Positions 25,529-35,196 of a DNA stretch of 64,000 nt are shown here, piece by piece (position 1 is the stretch's first letter; every line of letters begins with the position of its first letter). The stretch spans positions 32,474-96,473 of the forward strand of contig JAPZUF010000008.1 of NCBI GenBank assembly GCA_027533395.1, given 5' to 3'. The notes under the pieces are model-generated. The model was not told the DNA's origin. It did no database searches and saw only the letters and a list, made by a program, of their open reading frames with translations. The stretch is from Cyclobacteriaceae bacterium. GTDB taxonomy: Bacteria > Bacteroidota > Bacteroidia > Cytophagales > Cyclobacteriaceae. Made by a program: the position numbers and the translations under genes.

Positions 25529-28500
25529 ATGAAAAAAATAATTACACTAAGCTTCTTGCTTTTTGCTTATTTAAAAATTTCAGCTCAAAATAACTTTACT
25601 GCATTATCTAATCCTACAGGTGGAACAGTGATTGCTTTCCAATTTGAAGGAACTAAAGTTTTCGCTCTAGAGCAGATCAATAAACAAATTTTTGTAACTG
25701 AAAATGACGGCACATCATGGACTCGTGTTGGCGTTGGCAAAATAAATGATCCCTATGCATTCTATATCGAAAGTTCAACAAAATGGTATTACACCGACTA
25801 TGGGAATTTTTACACATCCAATGATGGCGGAAACAACTGGACGAGAACTGGTTCCGGCATCAGAAACGGAAGAAAACTCTTTAAACTTCCAAAGGTTGGA
25901 GCTATCAGCGATGTAGATGTATTCGTTTTAGAAACAGATTGTGAAGGTATTTTTGTATCGAGTAATGCTGGTGCTACATGGAAATTAATAACTGATAATG
26001 TAGGATGCGTTGGTTACAATTATCAAGTAGCCATTGATGGAAATGGAAACATTTATTTTACAGATTATGAAAGAGGAATTAGAAGACACCCCGTTCCATC
26101 TGATGATACTTGGGACAAATCAAAAGTTACCACAGTTTATAACAAGGAAACTTCCGGAGTAGATTTTAACTTATCTGTTGGCGTAAATAAAGTAAGCAAC
26201 AAAGTTTACATAGAACATAGTAATGCATCCGGCACAGTTCTTAGAAAAACATCTACAACAGGAAACAGCAGCAGTTTTGTTGCGCTAAGCAATGGTACGC
26301 AATCATTACCAACTTTCAACAGCGGTGTATGGTCTTGTACACCTGCAGGCGTAATGTACCTAGCATCAGGAAGTGCAACTTATGAATTGACAAATGAAAC
26401 AACGCCAACTTGGACGTTAAGAAGCAAAGCAAACGATGCTCGAGGAGATTACAATGTAAAAACAGTTGAATGGAAGAGTAATCTTGAAGCTTATGCAGGA
26501 ACTGACTGGTCAGGTGTATTTAGAACAACCAATAACGCAGCTTCATGGTCTGTGGCTAATGGCAGTACAACCTCAAACGGTATTTTAGGTTATGTTGGAT
26601 CTGACATAGAAATTACATCAAATGGAAATATCATTTTAAAAGATGACAATGGAACAAGAGGAGTTTGGGTTTCAACTAACCAAACATCTTTTAATTATGT
26701 AGCTGTTAATCCACCGGCTTTTCTTTATGGAGCCAGATGGCAAAACAAATTATTTCAAATTGGGACCAACACACTATTTGTACAGAGCAGTGTAGGTACA
26801 CAAAGATCACTTGATGGTGGCCTTACCTGGTCGAACGTTAGTGGAACAAGCTACCCTGTATATTTGTCGCCAACTGCCGGAGAAATAATTGGTATGGGTA
26901 GTTCTTTCGGTCGATCTACCAATAATGGCGCTACATGGAGTAACATTACTGTTAATGGAATGCCATCTAATTATACTATTATGTACGCTTTCAAAAGCGA
27001 AGGAACCAATAATTATTTTGTTTCACTTGTCAATAATAGCAATAATCAAACAGAATATTGGAGACTAGATGCCAGCGCAGCAACATGGGTTGCTTCTAAA
27101 TTAATTACACCTTTAACAAACAACTCATTTAGTTGTACAGGTTTTTTCGAAATCAACGGTAAGATATATGCTGCAGACGGCCAACGTTTTGCTTATAGTA
27201 CTAACCAAGGTGTGGCATGGACAAGCGTACAATACTTCCACCAACATATGTTACCTATCAGACAAGGGACCGGTGGTATTGGTTTAGGTTCAGCCAAAAA
27301 TTTAGCCGTAACACAAGATGATGGTATCAACTGGAAAAATTTCGGCTTCCCCACTGAGTTTACCAACTTTACACCAAGAGATATTGCTTTTGATGCAGGT
27401 AACAATGCATACATTACCGGTTCCGGTGGTCCTGTTATGAAATTCACAGGAAATTTAATTGTGCCTGCCAATCAACTTCCACCTGTTATCAATTTCGGAT
27501 GGCAAAATTTAAATGGACCTAGTTCAGCTAGTTTATACAAAATTATTAGAACAAGCACCGGTCAGCTATATGCTGGTAACAGTGGCGCTCTATATAGATA
27601 CATTGCTGCACAAAGCAGATGGGAAAGAATGGTAATCCCCGGATTGTTATATAACATTTTTGACTGGACAGTTGATGGAACAGGAAAAATTTATGCCGTT
27701 AACTTTAATTCTCTCTTTATTTCTTCAGATGGTGGAAACAACTGGACAAACCCGAATAATCTTTTATTCAGTCCGACCAAAATTGCTGTTGCTAGCAATG
27801 GAAACATTATCATCGGAACAACCAATGGAGCTTTGATTTCAACTAACGGTGGTGTAACTTTTAACACTATTGCAACCTTAAATACTGGTAGTATATACAG
27901 CTTGGCTATATCTTCAACAGGAACTTTATTTACAGCCAGATTTACTACTACTAACCAATTGTTGCGTTCAACTGATAATGGAGTTACGTGGGCTATCAAT
28001 GGAAGCGGACAAATTGATATTAGCGATACTAAAGAAATTCTTTCAATTACTGCACTTGCAAGTGGTGCAGTAGCAGTAACCAGCCGCGATAATGTTTATC
28101 GTACAACCAATGGTGGTACTAACTGGACATCCATCAAAGGAAATCTTCCTACCAACACAAACTTTGGAGCAGCCGGTCTTTTTACAAATGGCTTCGAAAG
28201 AAATTCAACTAAAGTCTTTCAATCTCCAAGCGGTGGAAATCTCTTCTTCTCTAACAATAGCTCTCTGTATAACAGTGCCGATAATGGTGCTACATGGACA
28301 AAATTAGTTGATTATAATACTTACGTGCTGACCGACCTTGTTTGGAACAACACTGATATTTTGATAACCCTTAATAACGATGGTGTATATCAATCAACTA
28401 ATAATGGAACAAGTTTTAGTAAGTTTAGTAACAATACAGGCTTGGCTTTAAGCTTCTTTAATGATTTGGTGATAAATAACGGTAAGTTTTTTACTGCCGG

Positions 28501-31255
28501 TGGTGGTGGAAAATTTTTCTCATCTAGTGACGGACAAAATTTTACCGAAGTAAGCAATACAAATACTTATATTGATTATGTGAGCAAACTACCCAACAAT
28601 TCTATTGTTGCTTATGGTGGTGGTATTACAGTATCTAACGATAACGGACAAACCTGGACAAACCAAAATCCTGGTAATGGTTACTTCTTCCGATTATCAA
28701 CTTCCGGCAACGGCATTTATTTTGCTTTCAGAGATAACAATGGAACAGTTCAACTCGTGCGTTCTCCTAATCTAAAAGATTGGACACCCATCACAATAGG
28801 AGGTAGTTTTCCAACATCCAACTTTAACGTAACTCATCTGGCTAATACACCAGATGAAAAACTATTTGTAGTTATTTTTAATAATGTTACCGGAAGAAAT
28901 GAATTGTATAGCATCAGCTTCGGAACTTCTCAATTAGTTAATGAAGTACCCAATGCAAGAAGTGTAACTTATTACAACGGAAAAATAATTGCACACTCAA
29001 GCTTAGGAAATCTATTTGAAACTACTGATGGCGTTACTTGGACTGCCAAGTCGGCCCCGGCTGCTGACAATGGTTTAAAAATTGCAGATAATGGATATTT
29101 CTTTTTAGATAACATTGCTAGCGGTGCACTGTGGTTATCGCGTGACCAAGGTACATCTTGGCAAAGTGTAAGTGGTTTTAATAACGATGCAGCTGTTGGT
29201 ATTAATGTTGATCAAAACACTGGATTTGCTTATGCAGTAGTGAACAATAGACCAGTTCAAAAAAGCTCAGCCATTATTATACCTAATGACAATACAAATC
29301 CCGTTGTAACAGATAGAACTCCAGTTCAAAACGCGCAGAATGTTGCAACCAATTTTGTGATTTCAATCACTTATGATGAAACAGTTAAAGCTGTTACAGC
29401 AAAACAAATTAGACTTGTGAATACTGCAACTCCACTTAATCCATTACAAACATGGAACGCAACAAATGGTGTATTTAGCAACAATAATAAAACTGTAAGT
29501 TTTACCCCAACCGTTGCTATCAGCAATCTGGCTAATTATTCAATCATCATTGACCAAGGAGCATTTACAGATATTTTTGGAAATCCTTTTGCTGGCTATC
29601 TTAACACTGGCGATTGGACTTTCAGAACTATTGATAATTCACCACCGACCATAACCTTTACTCCTGCTAATTTACAAGAGGGTGTTTCGCTTAGTTTTGA
29701 GGCTTCTGTTACTGATAACGAATTGGTAAGCCCTACAGGCACAAAAATCTGGTACAGAAAAATAGGTTCGCCAAATGCAACATTTACTTCTGCAGATTTT
29801 ACTAATACTTCTGGAGCAGGGAACTTAACCACAAGAAACTTCAATATCACAGTTAATCCAAGTTGGTATGATGCCATGGGGCTGGAATTTTATATCGAAG
29901 CAGAAGATGGAAGTGGTAATAAAGGCAGATCACCAGCTGATAATACAAAGTATCATTATTCCTACATCAAGTACACTACAGATGCAACCTCACCTGCTCG
30001 ACCTAAACTCACCGGCTTAACTTCAGGTTCCACAGTTTCTAGTTATAAAATAATTGCAGTACCTTATGTAGTAACTGATAGAAAAGTAGGCACACTGTTT
30101 AATGAACTAGGAGAAGCGAACAAAGCAAACTGGCGCTTGCTAACTTACAATGGCACAGATTATGACAATCTACCTGATGATCAAAATGAAATAAGCAGAG
30201 GTGTTGGTTATTGGTTCTTACAAAGAAGCTTTACAGATATTTTTATTGAGAATGCAAGTTCACCCAATCACAATAGAGAAAATCCATTCAAGCTCAACTT
30301 AAAAACAGGATGGAATCAAATTGGAAACCCTTATACACTTCCAATTAATTGGGATTTAATAAAAAACCAATTCCCAAATAATATAGGTGTATTGAAAAAA
30401 TTCAATGGAGGGTTTGCCAATGCAACTACCCTTAATGCTTTCGAGGGTGGCTTTGTTTTCTTAACAGGACCAGATCGCGTTGTTGATGTTCCCATTACGG
30501 CTATAACAACAAGTGGTAGTAGAATTAAAGAAGTGTCAAATCAACTAACAGATGCACATTGGGAATTACCCATTTTAATTCAACAAGGAGAATTAACAAA
30601 TCAGATCAGTGCCATGGGCATGCACCCCGAAGCAAAAGATGATTTGGATGGTTTTGATGATTTCAATCCTCCAGCTCCTCTCCAAAGACTTGATCTTGAA
30701 TTTGAAGCAGGCAACAATAAAATAGCCAAAAGCATACAAGCAAGAAAAGAATTTGCAAAATGGAATTTTACTGCTCATGCTGAAGGAAATGAAACAAGTT
30801 CTTTGCAATGGGACAATAATAATTTAGGTGATAACAACTATCAACTTTGGCTCCTCAACAATAGCACTCAAGAATTAACAGATATGCGTTTAGTTAATTC
30901 CATTTCTTTAACTGAATCGAAAACTTCTTTTACAATTTACTATGGCACAAACTTAGAAGAAGTTGTTAAACCAACAGTAAACTTGCTAGGTAATCCCTAT
31001 CCAAACCCTGCACAAACGCAGATTAAAATTCCTTTTACAGTATCAGATAAAAATACAACAATCAACATCACACTTGTTGATAATAAAGGAAATGAAGTAA
31101 AGGGTATTTACAACAAAATCCTTACATCAGGATTTTACACAGAAGAAATTACACTGCCGGCAGGTCTCGTACCAGGTCTGTATTTAATTCGTTTTCAAGA
31201 AACCAATTCTACTAAAAACACTTCGCAACAATTCAGAAAAATTATAATTAAATGA
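25529..31255 (+). CDS. Giant secreted Asp-box (BNR-like) protein with T9SS type A sorting domain
   Basis: A protein of 1908 residues. After the signal peptide (ISAQNNF) comes a long array of Asp-box hairpins, S-x-D/N-x-G-x-x-W, for example SNDGGNNWTR, STNNGATWSN, SSDGGNNWTN, STDNGVTWAI, TTNGGTNWTS, SADNGATWTK and SNDNGQTWTN, as in sortilin/BNR-type β-propellers. Near residue 1255 begins an SbsA-type Ig-like domain (DRTPVQNAQNVATNFVISI). The last ~80 residues are a type A sorting domain (NLLGNPYPNPAQTQIKIPF, GLYLIRF). It should be moved through the type IX system to the surface. The stop overlaps the start of the caspase gene (ATGA). Confidence 0.88.
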   Translation: MKKIITLSFLLFAYLKISAQNNFTALSNPTGGTVIAFQFEGTKVFALEQINKQIFVTENDGTSWTRVGVGKINDPYAFYIESSTKWYYTDYGNFYTSNDGGNNWTRTGSGIRNGRKLFKLPKVGAISDVDVFVLETDCEGIFVSSNAGATWKLITDNVGCVGYNYQVAIDGNGNIYFTDYERGIRRHPVPSDDTWDKSKVTTVYNKETSGVDFNLSVGVNKVSNKVYIEHSNASGTVLRKTSTTGNSSSFVALSNGTQSLPTFNSGVWSCTPAGVMYLASGSATYELTNETTPTWTLRSKANDARGDYNVKTVEWKSNLEAYAGTDWSGVFRTTNNAASWSVANGSTTSNGILGYVGSDIEITSNGNIILKDDNGTRGVWVSTNQTSFNYVAVNPPAFLYGARWQNKLFQIGTNTLFVQSSVGTQRSLDGGLTWSNVSGTSYPVYLSPTAGEIIGMGSSFGRSTNNGATWSNITVNGMPSNYTIMYAFKSEGTNNYFVSLVNNSNNQTEYWRLDASAATWVASKLITPLTNNSFSCTGFFEINGKIYAADGQRFAYSTNQGVAWTSVQYFHQHMLPIRQGTGGIGLGSAKNLAVTQDDGINWKNFGFPTEFTNFTPRDIAFDAGNNAYITGSGGPVMKFTGNLIVPANQLPPVINFGWQNLNGPSSASLYKIIRTSTGQLYAGNSGALYRYIAAQSRWERMVIPGLLYNIFDWTVDGTGKIYAVNFNSLFISSDGGNNWTNPNNLLFSPTKIAVASNGNIIIGTTNGALISTNGGVTFNTIATLNTGSIYSLAISSTGTLFTARFTTTNQLLRSTDNGVTWAINGSGQIDISDTKEILSITALASGAVAVTSRDNVYRTTNGGTNWTSIKGNLPTNTNFGAAGLFTNGFERNSTKVFQSPSGGNLFFSNNSSLYNSADNGATWTKLVDYNTYVLTDLVWNNTDILITLNNDGVYQSTNNGTSFSKFSNNTGLALSFFNDLVINNGKFFTAGGGGKFFSSSDGQNFTEVSNTNTYIDYVSKLPNNSIVAYGGGITVSNDNGQTWTNQNPGNGYFFRLSTSGNGIYFAFRDNNGTVQLVRSPNLKDWTPITIGGSFPTSNFNVTHLANTPDEKLFVVIFNNVTGRNELYSISFGTSQLVNEVPNARSVTYYNGKIIAHSSLGNLFETTDGVTWTAKSAPAADNGLKIADNGYFFLDNIASGALWLSRDQGTSWQSVSGFNNDAAVGINVDQNTGFAYAVVNNRPVQKSSAIIIPNDNTNPVVTDRTPVQNAQNVATNFVISITYDETVKAVTAKQIRLVNTATPLNPLQTWNATNGVFSNNNKTVSFTPTVAISNLANYSIIIDQGAFTDIFGNPFAGYLNTGDWTFRTIDNSPPTITFTPANLQEGVSLSFEASVTDNELVSPTGTKIWYRKIGSPNATFTSADFTNTSGAGNLTTRNFNITVNPSWYDAMGLEFYIEAEDGSGNKGRSPADNTKYHYSYIKYTTDATSPARPKLTGLTSGSTVSSYKIIAVPYVVTDRKVGTLFNELGEANKANWRLLTYNGTDYDNLPDDQNEISRGVGYWFLQRSFTDIFIENASSPNHNRENPFKLNLKTGWNQIGNPYTLPINWDLIKNQFPNNIGVLKKFNGGFANATTLNAFEGGFVFLTGPDRVVDVPITAITTSGSRIKEVSNQLTDAHWELPILIQQGELTNQISAMGMHPEAKDDLDGFDDFNPPAPLQRLDLEFEAGNNKIAKSIQARKEFAKWNFTAHAEGNETSSLQWDNNNLGDNNYQLWLLNNSTQELTDMRLVNSISLTESKTSFTIYYGTNLEEVVKPTVNLLGNPYPNPAQTQIKIPFTVSDKNTTINITLVDNKGNEVKGIYNKILTSGFYTEEITLPAGLVPGLYLIRFQETNSTKNTSQQFRKIIIK

Positions 31256-32448
31256 TTATGAAAAAACTATTTCATATAACCATTGGCTTGCTAGCTTTTA
31301 CGATAAATGCACAAGCCCAAAATCTGAATGCGCGTTCATCAGAATTTGAAATCGACTTGAGTAAACAAAAAAATATCAATGCTGATATTCCTGTTATTAA
31401 TTGGCAAAGCCCCATCCCTGATCTGAGCTATTCGGAAGATGGAAAAGTGTTAATTAAATTCACAGTAGATGCCTCTAACTCTATTAAATCTGTAACACTT
31501 GCTGTTAAAGAAAGTGATATGCGAACCAATCGCGCCATGCTTACCTTAAGACCTAACGAAAGCGAACTCAATCACATGCTGGTTGATAAGCGTTTAACCT
31601 TATTAGATGGAGAGAATAACATTGTGATTGTCGCAGAAAATATTGCCGGAATAAAAACAACTTCTGTAAAAAAAATAAATGTTGGTGCTGAGGCAATTGC
31701 AAACGCTACCACTTTAGACAGAACTGATTACGCTTTAATTTTTGCAACAGATCAATATGAATATTGGAGCGATTTGGTCAATCCCGTTTTTGATTCGAGA
31801 ACCATTGGAGAAGAATTAAAACTTCATTATGGTTTTAAAGTAGAAATAGTTGAAAATCCTACGCAAGCGGAAATTCTAAAAAAAATCAGAGAGTATGCAG
31901 AAAAAAAATATAAACCACTCGATCAGCTTTTTATCTTTTTTGCCGGACATGGAAATTACGATCAAACTTTTGGTGAAGGTTTTGTGGTAACAACTGAGTC
32001 ACTGATTAATGACGAAGGAAAAACATCTTACTTGTCGCATAACCGCTTACGTTCTATCATCAATAACATACAATGCGAACACATTTTCTTAACCATGGAT
32101 GTTTGCTTTGGTGGTACTTTTGACGAAGCGCTTGCCTCTTCGCGCGGTGCTATGGATGATATTTATAAAGAGCAAGGAAAAAATGAATTTGTGAGTCGTA
32201 AGTTGCTAAGTAAAACCAGAAAGTACCTTACTTCAGGTGGAAAAACTTATGTGTCGGACGGTATCAAAGGACAACATTCTCCCTTCGCAAAAAACTTCTT
32301 AGAAGCCTTATATTCTAAAGGAGGATCGGATGGTATCTTAACCCTAACAGAATTATTTACTTTTGTAGAGAAATTAAAAATACAACCTAAGTTTGGTGCC
32401 TTTGGCGACAACGCACCAGAAAGCGATTTTCTGTTTATTGCGAAATAG
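31252..32448 (+). CDS. Exported caspase family peptidase (C14-like)
   Basis: A protein of 398 residues. The signal peptide is MKKLFHITIGLLAFTINAQA; the ATG at 31258 is also possible. Residues 45-145 form an Ig-like domain (INWQSPIPDLSYSEDGKVLI). The p20-like caspase domain starts with YALIFATDQYEYW; the catalytic His233 is in FFAGHGNYD and Cys285 in TMDVCFGGTFD. KTYVSDG and HSPFAKNFLEAL are typical of bacterial caspase-like proteins. Export is notable because most metacaspase relatives act in the cytoplasm. It is translationally coupled to the giant Asp-box gene. The substrate is unknown. Confidence 0.88.
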   Translation: MIMKKLFHITIGLLAFTINAQAQNLNARSSEFEIDLSKQKNINADIPVINWQSPIPDLSYSEDGKVLIKFTVDASNSIKSVTLAVKESDMRTNRAMLTLRPNESELNHMLVDKRLTLLDGENNIVIVAENIAGIKTTSVKKINVGAEAIANATTLDRTDYALIFATDQYEYWSDLVNPVFDSRTIGEELKLHYGFKVEIVENPTQAEILKKIREYAEKKYKPLDQLFIFFAGHGNYDQTFGEGFVVTTESLINDEGKTSYLSHNRLRSIINNIQCEHIFLTMDVCFGGTFDEALASSRGAMDDIYKEQGKNEFVSRKLLSKTRKYLTSGGKTYVSDGIKGQHSPFAKNFLEALYSKGGSDGILTLTELFTFVEKLKIQPKFGAFGDNAPESDFLFIAK

Positions 32449-32470
32449 AACTCAATAAAATTAAAATTAA

Positions 32471-32498
32471 AAAGCTCCAAAGTCGGAGCTTTTTTTTT
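32471..32498 (+). terminator. Intrinsic terminator after the caspase gene
   Basis: AAAGCTCC (32471-32478) pairs with GGAGCTTT (32485-32492) over a 6-nt loop, followed by T to 32498. It ends the 24.8-32.4 kb transcript. Confidence 0.85.
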
Positions 32499-32561
32499 AC
32501 AACATATTTGTCATTAAAATTTTTAAACAGATATTTAAGTTTAATGTCAAATACTCGTTTT

Positions 32562-35057
32562 ATGCAAAAATTCAAAGCGTGGGCAACAATTGTAATTTTC
32601 TCTTTACCATTATTCCCTTTAAAGGCACAAGTAACAGTCTCCAAAATTCCTGATTGGGTAATCAACCAAAGTTTTGAAAATGAAGTAAACTTAGAAGGTG
32701 ACGAATCTGGATTTGTTTACCTCTTATCTAATGAACAAGAAAACTATAATACTAAGCATCTATTTTCAGAATATGCATATAAAGTTTTAAACAGCGAAGG
32801 CATTCAATCGATGTCTGATTTATATATTTCCTTTGATCCAAGTTATGAAAAAATACAGTTCCATTTTCTAAATATAATCCGCGAAAATGAAAAAATAAAT
32901 CAACTGCCAAATACTTTTAATGTTATCCAAAGAGAAACCAGTGCCGACCGATATTTATATGACGGCTCGAAAACAATATTGATTAACCTAAAAGATGTTC
33001 GAGCTGGTGATATTATACATTACAGTTATTCCCGAATTGGCTATAATCCTATTTTCTCAAAACATATTGTTCGAAACTATTCACTACAATACGCAACACC
33101 TGTTGGTAAAATTTACAATCGAATTATCTTACCAGAACAATTAAAAGTCTATTGGAAAAATGAACATACAGCTATAAAGCCAGAGAAATCAATTTTAAAA
33201 AATGAAGTATCATACAGTTGGCAACTTAAAAACGTAAAACCTATCCTATTTGATAATAATGAACCAGAGTGGTATGATGTTACTCCACGTTTAGTTATAT
33301 CTTCCTTTCAAACATGGAATGAAGTAATCGATTGGGCACTTCCTTATTACAAAGTAGCTGATCAAAGTAAAGACAAAATAAAAAATCTTCTCGAAAAAGA
33401 AATCGAAGGATATGATACTGAAAAATTTATTAATTGGAGTGTAAATTTTGTTCAAGATGAAATTCGATACCTTGGATTTGAAAATGGACTAAACGCTTAT
33501 CAGCCACACGATCCTATTAAAGTTTTCAACCAAAGATTTGGTGATTGTAAAGACAAGTCCTTACTTCTAGTTACTCTGCTACAAACTAAAAATATTGAAG
33601 CATTCCCTGTCTTAGTTAATTCAAGTTTACGCCAAGAAGTAAAAAATAAACAAGCCTCTTTTTATGCATTTGATCATTGTATTGTTGGCATAAAATCAGG
33701 AAATGAAATTTACTTTATTGATCCTACTCTTAATAATCAAGGCGGCAGTTGGAAAAATAAATACTTACCAAAATATGGATATGGGTTACCCATTTCCGAA
33801 TTATTTCCTGATTTAATTCCTATACAAAATAAAAATGCAGGAAAAATAATTGAAAAACATCAAATTGAGATTACAGGACTAGAGGGTGAAGCAACGATGA
33901 CTGTACAAACAGTCTTTTCAGGTAATGAAGCTGACTATCAACGAAGTTATTTTTTATCTAATAGCAAGGAAAAAATATTAAAACAATATTTAAACTTTTA
34001 TGGCAACCTGTATCCTCAAATAACAAAGTTTGATGAGCTCAATTGGAAAGATGATAGAGATAAAAATATCTTTATTGTAAACGAGAATTACAAGATTCCA
34101 AATTTTTGGAAAAAGAAAGATGGAGAAGAAACCATTATCTATTGTGAATTCTATCCTATTACTTTAGAATCATATTTTAATGTAAACAAAACTTCATCTA
34201 AAAATTCTCCTTATCGTATTTCTTACCCTGTAGAATATGAACACACAATCGATGTAACTTTACATGATACATGGAATATTCCACCTACAGATTTAAAAAT
34301 AGAAAACGATTTTTATCAATACTCATATAAGGTAGACTATGATGAAGCTTATAAGTTAACTTTAAAAACAAACTATAAAACTTTAACAGACGCCATACCT
34401 ACAGAACATCTGCAAACCTTTATAAACGACCATACCCAAATGATGGATAATTTAAGCTATAAACTTCAATTTAATCAGACAGTTCAAAATTCAATAGACA
34501 ACAACTATGTTGGATTATTTGTCACAATGCTTATTTTAGTTATTGGAGGTGTCGGAATTTTCTATTTATACACGCAATATGATCCTATTCCTTTTTCTAC
34601 TTCGATATCAAAACAATTAAGTATTGGTGGTTGGCTCGTTTTAGTTGGCTTTGGTGTATGCATAACTCCATTACGCTTATTATTTCAATTCTATTCTGAT
34701 CCATCTTTAATAGATGGCAAAATTTGGTACTCTCAGTTCTTAGTTGGCGAATATGGTTTGGGTTTTTTTGTCCTCACAGAGCAAATCTATAACCTACTTT
34801 ATTTTCTCTTAAGTAGTTTATTGGTTTTACTTTTTATTCAAAGGCGAACATCATTTCCCCGATTAATGATTATAAATCTTGCCACTCATGCCATCTTCAT
34901 AAATATCGATAATGCATTAGCTATCACATTTAACCCAGCCAGCGAATGGGATACAAGGCATACAATTCAAGCTATAATCCAAGCCTCAATCTGGATTCCC
35001 TATTTTATTTATTCTGATAGAGTTAAAGAAACTTTTTTAACCAGATACCATTCATAA
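32562..35057 (+). CDS. DUF3857/transglutaminase-like protein with C-terminal DUF2569-like membrane domain
   Basis: A protein of 831 residues from 32562, chosen because MQKFKAWATIVIFSLPLFPLKAQ is a clean signal peptide; ATG 32544 is an alternative. A DUF3857 β-domain comes first, then a transglutaminase core with Cys329 (RFGDCKDKS), His372 (AFDHC) and Asp387 (FIDPT). After further β-rich sequence, a TM (LFVTMLILVIGGVGIFYLY) leads into four more hydrophobic segments beginning LSIGGWLVLVGFGVCITPLRLL, which look like DUF2569. This places the transglutaminase outside the inner membrane, with the last domain in the membrane. The membrane fusion is unusual for this family. Confidence 0.8.
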   Translation: MQKFKAWATIVIFSLPLFPLKAQVTVSKIPDWVINQSFENEVNLEGDESGFVYLLSNEQENYNTKHLFSEYAYKVLNSEGIQSMSDLYISFDPSYEKIQFHFLNIIRENEKINQLPNTFNVIQRETSADRYLYDGSKTILINLKDVRAGDIIHYSYSRIGYNPIFSKHIVRNYSLQYATPVGKIYNRIILPEQLKVYWKNEHTAIKPEKSILKNEVSYSWQLKNVKPILFDNNEPEWYDVTPRLVISSFQTWNEVIDWALPYYKVADQSKDKIKNLLEKEIEGYDTEKFINWSVNFVQDEIRYLGFENGLNAYQPHDPIKVFNQRFGDCKDKSLLLVTLLQTKNIEAFPVLVNSSLRQEVKNKQASFYAFDHCIVGIKSGNEIYFIDPTLNNQGGSWKNKYLPKYGYGLPISELFPDLIPIQNKNAGKIIEKHQIEITGLEGEATMTVQTVFSGNEADYQRSYFLSNSKEKILKQYLNFYGNLYPQITKFDELNWKDDRDKNIFIVNENYKIPNFWKKKDGEETIIYCEFYPITLESYFNVNKTSSKNSPYRISYPVEYEHTIDVTLHDTWNIPPTDLKIENDFYQYSYKVDYDEAYKLTLKTNYKTLTDAIPTEHLQTFINDHTQMMDNLSYKLQFNQTVQNSIDNNYVGLFVTMLILVIGGVGIFYLYTQYDPIPFSTSISKQLSIGGWLVLVGFGVCITPLRLLFQFYSDPSLIDGKIWYSQFLVGEYGLGFFVLTEQIYNLLYFLLSSLLVLLFIQRRTSFPRLMIINLATHAIFINIDNALAITFNPASEWDTRHTIQAIIQASIWIPYFIYSDRVKETFLTRYHS

Positions 35058-35060
35058 ATA

Positions 35061-35087
35061 AAAAAGCTCCTAAATGGAGCTTTTTTT
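35061..35087. terminator. Intrinsic terminator between transglutaminase gene and tRNA-Ile2
   Basis: AAAAAGCTCC (35061-35070), loop TAAAT, GGAGCTTTTT (35076-35085), then T. The symmetric A/T flanks would let it serve both converging transcripts. Confidence 0.85.
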
Positions 35088-35088
35088 G

Positions 35089-35162
35089 TGGGCCTTGCTG
35101 GGATCGAACCAGCGACCACCTGATTATGAGTCAGGTGCTCTAACCGTCTGAGCTAAAGGCCC
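35089..35162 (-). tRNA. tRNA-Ile2 (CAT anticodon, lysidine type)
   Basis: On the minus strand the acceptor GGGCCTT pairs with AAGGCCC. The D arm is AGCTCAGACGGTTAGAGCA, the anticodon loop CTCATAA contains CAT, and the T arm is GCTGGTTCGATCCCAGC. The anticodon arm CCTGACTCATAATCAGG and the following GGTCGC resemble tRNA-Ile2 more than elongator or initiator tRNA-Met, so TilS modification is expected. Confidence 0.85.
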
Positions 35163-35196
35163 GTTCTTTCGGGCTGCAATAATAATTGATTTCTGT

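Noticed and set aside
31252..32448. CRISPR- or gasdermin-linked caspase defence system
   Set aside because: No gasdermin, nucleotide cyclase, reverse transcriptase or Cas gene is nearby, and the protein has a signal peptide, which does not fit known cytoplasmic defence caspases.
35089..35162. Elongator or initiator tRNA-Met
   Set aside because: The anticodon is CAT, but the anticodon arm and flanking bases resemble tRNA-Ile2, so the isoleucine call is preferred.
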